Positions 7,501 to 13,502 of a stretch of DNA of 25,504 nucleotides are shown in pieces (the first letter of the stretch is position 1; the number at the start of each line of letters is the position of its first letter). A program made the translations under genes and the position numbers. Origin of the DNA: CAYSHJ01 sp964589725 (GTDB lineage: Bacteria; Planctomycetota; Planctomycetia; Planctomycetales; Planctomycetaceae); the NCBI GenBank assembly GCA_964589725.1, contig CAZPUJ010000263.1:1-25504 (forward strand), read 5' to 3'. The notes below the pieces were generated by a model, which worked only from the letters and a program-made list of their open reading frames with translations, did not search any database and was not told the DNA's origin.

Positions 7501-8770
7501 GACGACGACCATGATCGGGGATCTCTCACCAACAGTTTGGCTGGCTCTGGGCGCGACTGCGCTCGCGGTGCTTGGCCTCAGAGCGCTCGTGTGGTGGGCG
7601 ATCCGACAACGGCACCTGCAACTGTGGTTGCCGAGCTATTTGGCGCCGCGCCGGGAAGATCGAGCCGCGCGGAAAAATGTCGCTCGGCAAGTCGGTTCCG
7701 TGCTGAGTCGACCTTTCGCCGGTCGTGCGGGCGATCGTGAGGTCGAGCCGATCGACGTGTTCCTTGCGATCTGCGATCACTACGAACCGCAATGCGATCG
7801 CGTCGATCACCAAACGGCGCTTCGTCGCGTCGACCGCTGGTGTGCCGAGTATCCGCGCCTATTCGAACGATTCCGCGACTGCGACGGACGGACGCCGCGA
7901 CACTCGTTCTTCTTTCCGCAGGACGAATATCACCCGGAGTACCTCGACCGGCTGGCCGACCTCTGTGCGGCGGGTTGGGGTGACGTGGACATTCACTTGC
8001 ATCACGACGGCGACACGGCGGACACACTTCGCGAGAAGCTGGAGTCATTCCGCGACACGCTGTTTCATCGGCATGGGCTGTTGCGACGCGATCCGGCGAC
8101 GGGGCAGATCGTTTACGGCTTCATTCACGGCAATTGGGCGCTGTGCAATTGCCGTCCCGACGGCCGTTGGTGCGGTGTCGATCAGGAATTGACGGTGCTC
8201 CGCGAAACCGGATGTTACGCCGACTTCACACTCCCGTCCGCTCCGACCGCCACGCAAACGAGCACGATCAACTGCATCTATTATGCGGCCGACGTCCCCG
8301 GCCGGCGCAAGTCGCACGACTCGGGGATTCGTGCTCGCGTGGGCGCCGTTCCGCCGCGTGAGCATTTGCTGATGATTCAAGGCCCGCTCGAGCTTGACTG
8401 GAGCCGCCGGAAACATGGTTTGATCCCACGTATCGAAAACGCCGACATTCATGCTGGCTTCGTTCCGTCGTGCCGACGCCTGCAACTTTGGCTGAAGGCC
8501 GGAGTGCATGTGCTCGGCAAGCCTGACTGGCTGTTTGTCAAACTGCACACACATGGCTGCAAAGACGGCAACATCGACACGCTGCTCGGTGAACAAACCG
8601 TTCGGTTCCACGAGGAGCTATCACAACTAGCCGCCACGCATCCGGGTTTTCGATACCACTATGTCACGGCTTGGGAGATGGCTCAGCTCGTGCATTTAGC
8701 TGAACGAGGTCAGGGTTTTGGTTCGTTATTGTCACCGTCGTGGGCTCGTGAGCCGGCAACGGTGATCTAA
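7499..8770 (+). CDS. Membrane-anchored polysaccharide deacetylase-like protein
   Basis: This 423-residue protein has an N-terminal membrane segment (about residues 12-32) followed by a large soluble domain. The domain has an acidic opening motif FLAICDHYEP, then RHSFFFPQDEY, DIHLHHDGD, GFIHGNWAL and a later FTLPSAPT segment. Asp and His clusters in this order resemble the metal site of the glycoside hydrolase/deacetylase (NodB-like) superfamily. The spacing differs from classical NodB, and I cannot assign the exact family. Start: a GTG at 7454 would lie inside the previous gene and translate a heptamer array, so ATG 7499, 14 bases after the stop, is preferred; ATG 7511 is possible. Its place at the end of the operon suggests a second trimming enzyme for the same polysaccharide. 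Confidence 0.75.
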   Translation: MTTTMIGDLSPTVWLALGATALAVLGLRALVWWAIRQRHLQLWLPSYLAPRREDRAARKNVARQVGSVLSRPFAGRAGDREVEPIDVFLAICDHYEPQCDRVDHQTALRRVDRWCAEYPRLFERFRDCDGRTPRHSFFFPQDEYHPEYLDRLADLCAAGWGDVDIHLHHDGDTADTLREKLESFRDTLFHRHGLLRRDPATGQIVYGFIHGNWALCNCRPDGRWCGVDQELTVLRETGCYADFTLPSAPTATQTSTINCIYYAADVPGRRKSHDSGIRARVGAVPPREHLLMIQGPLELDWSRRKHGLIPRIENADIHAGFVPSCRRLQLWLKAGVHVLGKPDWLFVKLHTHGCKDGNIDTLLGEQTVRFHEELSQLAATHPGFRYHYVTAWEMAQLVHLAERGQGFGSLLSPSWAREPATVI

Positions 8771-8785
8771 AGTCGTGTCGTGATT

Positions 8786-8804
8786 CCTCTCCCACTGGGA
8801 GAGG
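8786..8804. terminator. CCTCTCCC hairpin repeat, convergent gap
   Basis: A perfect 8-bp stem (CCTCTCCC / GGGAGAGG) with loop ACT lies between the convergent ends of the polysaccharide operon and the YfhO-like gene. No T-run follows, so termination is possible but unproven. A longer copy with a similar GTTGAGGG/GTGAGGGG flank occurs at 11346-11372. The rest of the 8771-8921 gap shows nothing else. Confidence 0.6.
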
Positions 8805-8921
8805 GTGGGCGAAGTCCGGTTGAGGGTGTCGGATCGTTTGAGGTCCGCTGGCAACGGCGCCCGCACAACGAAACGAACGCTGGCTCGGAATCGTCCGCGC
8901 CGGTCGATTTGTCCGACGAAA

Positions 8922-11327
8922 TCAAAGCTTTGGAACTTGGTCAATGAATCGCTCGGGATGCCAGAACCGCACGTGAGCCACCGCGGCCAGCAGCAACAAC
9001 GTCGCCACGCTGATCGCGGCTCCGAAAGCGACGCAGCGCGGTCGATACGTCCACGTCAGACGATGTTCGCCAACGGCCACGTTGACGCCACGAAACAACT
9101 CGGCGACACGAATGGACTCGGCAGAGCGACCATCGACGCTTACGGACCAACCGGGATAATCCAAGTCGGTGAGCGAGACCAATCCCTCACGCCGCAAATT
9201 CACGGTCAGCTCGACCTTGTTCGCTGACCACGTCGCGGATGTCACCGTCAACGCGCCGGCATCAACCGCACCTGTGCCAGAATCCTGCCACTGCACTCGG
9301 CCGGGAGCGCCTTCGATTTCGTACAAAAACAGCGGCTGCCCCGAGCGTCCCCACGCGCGATTCAAGAACGGGTCGTCTCCCCGCCACACCAGCGTCAGCG
9401 AAGCAAGATCACTCGGCGGTTCGAAGCAGAGCACATGCGTCACGCCGTTGCGACGCATCCAGTCAAGTTGCTCTCGCGTCGCTGGAGCCGTCTTCACACC
9501 TTCGGGCGCACGGGGCAGCGTCAGCTTGTCGTCGACATACTCTACCGGACCGAACGTGAGATAGATCGGAGCACTCGACACGCCGAGCGTGCTCGGCAAG
9601 TTTGCCCCCGGCGCGAAGAGCCTCAGTGCCGGCCGAGTCTTCGCCGCATCCAGCAACACACGCCTTACCGGACTTTGTTCGAGCAACTTCAGCGGCGGCG
9701 AGTCGACCATCTGTGTGAACGTCACCAATCGGCTGACGAGCCAGAATTCCAACGTCGTCGTCACAAACACGACAACGAACAAGAGACGCCAGCCAGACGT
9801 CTCCGCTTGGCTTCGCCAAACAAGCCATGTACCAACGACGGCTGCGAGGACGCCCGCCATCGCAAGCACAAGCACTGGCCCCGCTGTCAACGCGGTTGAG
9901 CCAATAACGAGCAATGGATGTGGCACTCCCGCGTTGGTCGCTACGAAGTCGGAATCTTCGGCCAAAAACCACGCGGAGACCAAAGCCCACGCCACGCCCA
10001 ACGTCATGGCCACCGCGAGCCATCGCGGCGGCTGATTCGTTTCGGCTGGAGACGAATTTGTGCCGAATCGAATTCCGAACGCTCGCCCGCTGACGATCAG
10101 CCCCACCAACATCGCGACGGACCAGGAAGTGATCAGCCCGTAACGCCCAGGTCCTTGAAAATAACTAAAGCCAGACAAGTGTTCCGTGATCGGCAGCAGC
10201 CAGCCCTTCGTGTACGAACAGGTTATGCACTCCATCAGAACCCAGAACACGGCGGGATGTCCAAGGTGCTTCAAAGTGGACTTCACATTCGGCGTCGGAC
10301 AGTGGATCAGAATCCGGAAGCACAACCAGAAGCCCCACACAACGAACAACGCGAAAGAGGCCAGTCCGAAATACAAATGAGCCTCCGTCGAATTGGTCCG
10401 CGCATGACCCAGTGGCGGATTCTTTCGGAAAAAGTCTTCGCGATCCGTCAGCGGCGAGTACCAGTGCGATGGCAAGAAAACCTGCTTGAGGTACGTTTCG
10501 GGGATCGAACCGAAGTCGAGTTCGTGATCGCGGCCGACCGCGGCGCGCTGGCTGCGCAGCTTCAACTCATACGTCGGTAGCAACTGCACGGCAGCGAGGC
10601 CCAATCCGCACAGCATCGCCCCGAATGCGACAACGGCGATGTAGCGGCGGACGGAGTTCGGATTTGAGATTTGAGATTTCAGATTTGAGATTCCCTCCGG
10701 AAACCACCATAGTCGCGCCGGCACATACGCCGCGAGCAGCAACAGTGTGAACCAGGCGATCTGAAAATGTCCGGCGAGCAACTGCACGCACAGCACAAAA
10801 CTTGAACCAATCGCATATCGCCACAGTCGTGTCGCCAAGAACGACTCGACGCACCACAGCGACAACGGCAGCCATGTGCCGCCGATGATCGCCCACTCGA
10901 CGCACGTGCGCGGCGGGAACCAGCCGTAAACGTAGATCAGTGCCGTCAGCCACGCCGGGCCAAGCGAGATTCCCAACCGCCGCGCGGCGAGCGTCGCGAA
11001 TACGAAGGCCAAGACGTAGTGCAGCAGGAAGTTGACGTGATATGCCGTGTGGACGTCGAGCACTCGGTACAGCAGCAGATTGAAGGGATAGAAGACACCG
11101 GTTTGGCTTTCGGCCAGCAACGGGTAGCCGAAGCCGGCGCGAGGATTCCACAAAGGCAATTCGCCGGACTGGAGGGCCTCGGCGTAAACGACTTTCTGCG
11201 GTAAGAAGTACGAGTACACATCGCCGCCGACAAAACCGGCTCCGCACCAGATCGGCAGCCAGAAGATCAGCGTCAGTCCGATGGCGAGCGCGAGCGTCGC
11301 TCCCCAGGATTGCCACGCACTCCGCAC
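8922..11327 (-). CDS. YfhO-like polytopic membrane protein
   Basis: This 801-residue membrane protein matches the YfhO layout, a GT-C-like family linked in Firmicutes to glycosylation of surface polymers. After the first helix comes FVGGDVYSYFLPQK, with an acidic residue just past helix 1 as in GT-C enzymes. Then come LPLWNPRAGFGYPLLAESQTG and FYPFNLLLY, the family's hallmark stretch. About a dozen helices follow, then a C-terminal extracytoplasmic beta-rich part (about 620-770) and a last helix near the end. I chose GTG 11327: GAGGGGG lies five to eight bases upstream, and the codons before it only translate a repeat element. A heptamer array (10661-10695) adds an in-frame linker in a loop. 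It converges on the polysaccharide operon and may decorate the same surface polymer. Confidence 0.82.
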   Translation of the reverse strand: MRSAWQSWGATLALAIGLTLIFWLPIWCGAGFVGGDVYSYFLPQKVVYAEALQSGELPLWNPRAGFGYPLLAESQTGVFYPFNLLLYRVLDVHTAYHVNFLLHYVLAFVFATLAARRLGISLGPAWLTALIYVYGWFPPRTCVEWAIIGGTWLPLSLWCVESFLATRLWRYAIGSSFVLCVQLLAGHFQIAWFTLLLLAAYVPARLWWFPEGISNLKSQISNPNSVRRYIAVVAFGAMLCGLGLAAVQLLPTYELKLRSQRAAVGRDHELDFGSIPETYLKQVFLPSHWYSPLTDREDFFRKNPPLGHARTNSTEAHLYFGLASFALFVVWGFWLCFRILIHCPTPNVKSTLKHLGHPAVFWVLMECITCSYTKGWLLPITEHLSGFSYFQGPGRYGLITSWSVAMLVGLIVSGRAFGIRFGTNSSPAETNQPPRWLAVAMTLGVAWALVSAWFLAEDSDFVATNAGVPHPLLVIGSTALTAGPVLVLAMAGVLAAVVGTWLVWRSQAETSGWRLLFVVVFVTTTLEFWLVSRLVTFTQMVDSPPLKLLEQSPVRRVLLDAAKTRPALRLFAPGANLPSTLGVSSAPIYLTFGPVEYVDDKLTLPRAPEGVKTAPATREQLDWMRRNGVTHVLCFEPPSDLASLTLVWRGDDPFLNRAWGRSGQPLFLYEIEGAPGRVQWQDSGTGAVDAGALTVTSATWSANKVELTVNLRREGLVSLTDLDYPGWSVSVDGRSAESIRVAELFRGVNVAVGEHRLTWTYRPRCVAFGAAISVATLLLLAAVAHVRFWHPERFIDQVPKL
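10661..10695. repeat. Degenerate heptamer array inside YfhO-like gene
   Basis: Five units (GATTTGA, GATTTGA, GATTTCA, GATTTGA, GATTCCC) are translated on the minus strand as part of a loop reading GISNLKSQISNPNS, between two membrane helices. Hydrophilic loops tolerate such insertions. Confidence 0.85.
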
Positions 11328-11345
11328 CGTTTCCCCCTCACCTAG

Positions 11346-11372
11346 CCCTCTCCCCCGATGCGGGGGAGAGGG
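11346..11372. repeat. CCCTCTCCCCCG 12-bp hairpin repeat
   Basis: A perfect 12-bp stem (CCCTCTCCCCCG / CGGGGGAGAGGG) with loop ATG lies between the carbohydrate-binding-like gene and the YfhO-like gene. Read on the minus strand, its GTGAGGGGG tail provides the purine-rich ribosome site of the YfhO-like gene. It belongs to the same family as the hairpin at 8786-8804. Confidence 0.85.
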
Positions 11373-11422
11373 GACTGGAACACACAACGTGCGCCGCTGT
11401 GTTGCTCACGTTGTCGTGTTGC

Positions 11423-12229
11423 TCAATTCGCTTCGTGGCGATGGACCGACAACCGCACGTTGTCGACGAAGTACTCGCCCGGAGGCCAAAACGGATACAG
11501 CAGCACGCGTACGTATTTCACGCTCGGCGTGTTCTTGGTCGGAGCGAACGGCTTCTCGCGGCGCGAGAACGTTTTCCACTCGGCCGACGGTGCGACGGCG
11601 AGTTGTCCCTTCCAAACGTACTTGTGAATGAACGGCTCGCGATTGCGAACGTTCGGCTGTCCCAGCCCTTGTTGCTTGGCGATGTATTCCTTCACGGCAC
11701 CGGCATCGGCGGCGAACGAGATGTCCGGCTTTTCGGGATACCCAACCAGCCAGACCAACATGCCCGAACCCTTCGCATCCAACGTCAGCCAGTACTCCGT
11801 GTCCTTCGCGATCGGAATCGCGTCGCTCCAGAACCAGACGCCATCCAGTCCGGCCAACGTGTCATACTTCGGCTCGATCGTCGGCAGCCTTTTAGGCGCA
11901 TTCAGTGGCGACGCTCCGTCCGAAATCTTTTTCCACCAGTCATACGCCTGAGATTGGGCGACGTCAGAGTCAAACTTCAGTACCTTGCCGTGTTCTGGGT
12001 CGGCGTCTTGAACCCAGAAGGAACTCAGCCCGTCGATCGTCTGCCAGTGCTTAGGCGTGACGTCGCCGAGTTCAAAATCGCCGTTCGGCAGCAGGTTTTC
12101 GGTCTCTTCAGCACGTCCGACCGCCGTGGCCACGCAGAGACAAAGGAATAGGAACGAGGAATGAAGAATGAGGAACGGAGAACGGCCATTGGACGAAAAA
12201 GTCTCCGGCGGCTGATCGCGTTTGTTCAT
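11423..12229 (-). CDS. Secreted carbohydrate-binding-like (galactose-binding fold) protein
   Basis: This protein of about 268 residues has a signal peptide followed by a beta-sandwich of the CBM4/9 galactose-binding type. The mature part opens with ENLLPNGDFELGDVTPKHW; the 'L.NG.FE.G....W' opening is typical of these modules. It closes with VRVLLYPFWPPGEYFVDNVRLSV, matching the usual last strand '..D.V.L'. The long n-region and hydrophobic core (PFLILHSSFLFLCLCV, then ATAVGRA as the probable cleavage site) come largely from a heptamer array. The start is uncertain: ATG 12229, 12232 and 12262 are all in frame, and none has a strong ribosome site. Ligand and function are unknown; export to the cell surface is inferred. 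Confidence 0.75.
   Translation of the reverse strand: MNKRDQPPETFSSNGRSPFLILHSSFLFLCLCVATAVGRAEETENLLPNGDFELGDVTPKHWQTIDGLSSFWVQDADPEHGKVLKFDSDVAQSQAYDWWKKISDGASPLNAPKRLPTIEPKYDTLAGLDGVWFWSDAIPIAKDTEYWLTLDAKGSGMLVWLVGYPEKPDISFAADAGAVKEYIAKQQGLGQPNVRNREPFIHKYVWKGQLAVAPSAEWKTFSRREKPFAPTKNTPSVKYVRVLLYPFWPPGEYFVDNVRLSVHRHEAN
12144..12185. repeat. Degenerate heptamer array (GGAATGA-type, 6 units)
   Basis: Six units (AGGAATA, GGAACGA, GGAATGA, AGAATGA, GGAACGG, AGAACGG). Read on the minus strand, they encode the hydrophobic core of the signal peptide of the carbohydrate-binding-like protein. Confidence 0.85.
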
Positions 12230-12253
12230 CATGCAGTAGTTCCAATTTCGCCG

Positions 12254-12274
12254 CTTCCTCATTCTTCATGATTC
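12254..12274. repeat. Short inverted partner of heptamer array
   Basis: Three units (CTTCCTC, ATTCTTC, ATGATTC) are the reverse-complement type of the array at 12144-12185, about 70 bases away, so the two face each other. Confidence 0.6.
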
Positions 12275-12287
12275 TCCGCTCGCTAGT

Positions 12288-12429
12288 CCTCAATCAAGCG
12301 GCCCCGCCGACCTTGCGTCGGCGGTTCACGGGTTTTTGCACTACGTTTGATTCACTCGAAGACATTGTGTGCGTAGTGCAAAAACCCGCGAGCCACTGAG
12401 GCAAGCTCAGTGGGGTCGCTGGATTGAGG
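12288..12429. repeat. Compound palindromic element, copy 1
   Basis: This element has, in order: an 18-nt outer arm (12288-12305) that pairs with 12412-12429 except at two positions; a hairpin with 8-bp stem CCGCCGAC/GTCGGCGG and loop CTTGC (12304-12324); a 17-bp perfect inverted repeat CGGGTTTTTGCACTACG (12329-12345 with 12372-12388); and a hairpin with stem CCACTGAG/CTCAGTGG and loop GCAAG (12393-12413). It begins one base after the TAA of prs (12431-12433) and could act as its 3' terminator. A second copy lies at 20535-20637. Confidence 0.93.
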
Positions 12430-12430
12430 G

Positions 12431-13378
12431 TTAGTCAAACAGCCCGCTGACCGACTCGTTGCGGTGGATGCGGCGGATTGCCTCGCCGAGCAGCGGGGCG
12501 ATCGAGACGACTCGTAGGTTGGGCATCATCTTTTCCGGAGCGATCGGCAGCGTGTTGGTCACGACGATCTCTTTGATCGGCACTTCACGGAGCCGGCTAA
12601 TCGCCGGGCCGCACAACACGGCATGCACGGCGCCGACGTAAATCTGGGCCGCGCCTTGCGCCTTCACAACGTTGATCGCACCGACAATCGAACCTGCCGT
12701 CGTGATCATGTCGTCGAACAACAGCGCAATCTTCCCATCAATCGGGCCGCCGATCAGATTCGCCTGTTTGGTTTCGAGGGCATTGGCTCGGCGCTTGTCG
12801 ACGATCGCCAGCGTGCCGCCCAAATTCTCCACATGCTGCAACGACCGCTTGATACTCCCTTCGTCAGGGCTGACGATTACGAGCCTGTCTTGCGGCAGAT
12901 GCAGCGACTGAAAATATGCGTCAAGCGTTCTGGCCGCGTACAAGTGATCGACCGGGCAATCGAAGAAGCCCTGAATCTGAGCGGCGTGTAAGTCGACCGT
13001 CAAGACCCGGTCGGCGCCGGCTTTGGTCAACAAGTTGGCCACCAGCTTGGAAGTGATTGGAACTCGTCCGGCGTCCTTGCGGTCTTGTCGAGCGTATCCA
13101 AAGTAGGGAATGACAGCCGTGATCCGTTCGGCGCTGGCTCGCAAGCACGCGTCGATCATGATCAACAGTTCCATCAGGTTTTCGTTGGCTGGCGGCCCAG
13201 TTGGCTGGATCAAAAACACATCACGGCCGCGAATGTTGTGCTCAAGCTGCACGAAGATCTCACCGTCTGGGAAGTTGGAGATTTCGACAGGACCCAATAA
13301 CAGTCCCAGGTACTCGGCAATTTCCTGCGCGAGCGAGCGATGTCCTCGGCCGCTGATCAGCGTCAGGTGGTCATACAT
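12431..13378 (-). CDS. prs: Ribose-phosphate pyrophosphokinase (PRPP synthetase)
   Basis: This enzyme makes 5-phosphoribosyl-1-pyrophosphate from ribose 5-phosphate and ATP for purine, pyrimidine, His and Trp synthesis. The 315 residues are the usual class I length. Landmarks are FPDGEIFVQL near residues 37-45, the flexible ATP-binding YFGYARQDRK (92-101), DLHAAQIQGFFD (129-140, divalent-cation and ribose-phosphate region), SPDEGSIKR, and the PRPP loop LLFDDMITTAGS (219-230, with Asp 222 and 223). The C-terminus IRRIHRNESVSGLFD is the standard ending. ATG 13378 matches the conserved N-terminus. It lies between the kinase-like gene and the secreted protein on the same strand, flanked by palindromic elements on both sides. 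Those probably make it a separate transcription unit. Confidence 0.98.
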   Translation of the reverse strand: MYDHLTLISGRGHRSLAQEIAEYLGLLLGPVEISNFPDGEIFVQLEHNIRGRDVFLIQPTGPPANENLMELLIMIDACLRASAERITAVIPYFGYARQDRKDAGRVPITSKLVANLLTKAGADRVLTVDLHAAQIQGFFDCPVDHLYAARTLDAYFQSLHLPQDRLVIVSPDEGSIKRSLQHVENLGGTLAIVDKRRANALETKQANLIGGPIDGKIALLFDDMITTAGSIVGAINVVKAQGAAQIYVGAVHAVLCGPAISRLREVPIKEIVVTNTLPIAPEKMMPNLRVVSIAPLLGEAIRRIHRNESVSGLFD

Positions 13379-13453
13379 GGCAAAGACCGTTCCACCACGG
13401 GGGTTTCGGGATCGAACGGCATTTCAGTCGGCGCGTGCGGTGGCGTCAAGCAA

Positions 13454-13502
13454 GTAGGTTGGGACTCTGTCCCGACCGGCTCGGGACGGAGTCCCAAGCT
13501 AC
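13454..13502. repeat. GGGACTCYGTCCCGA palindromic hairpin element
   Basis: Two 22-nt arms (13454-13475 and 13481-13502) pair with two mismatches around the loop CCGGC. Each arm contains TTGGGACTCYGTCCCGA. The TAG stop of the kinase-like gene (13501-13499) is the TAG at the arm's outer end, so the element supplies the stop. It lies between the kinase-like gene and prs. Confidence 0.93.
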
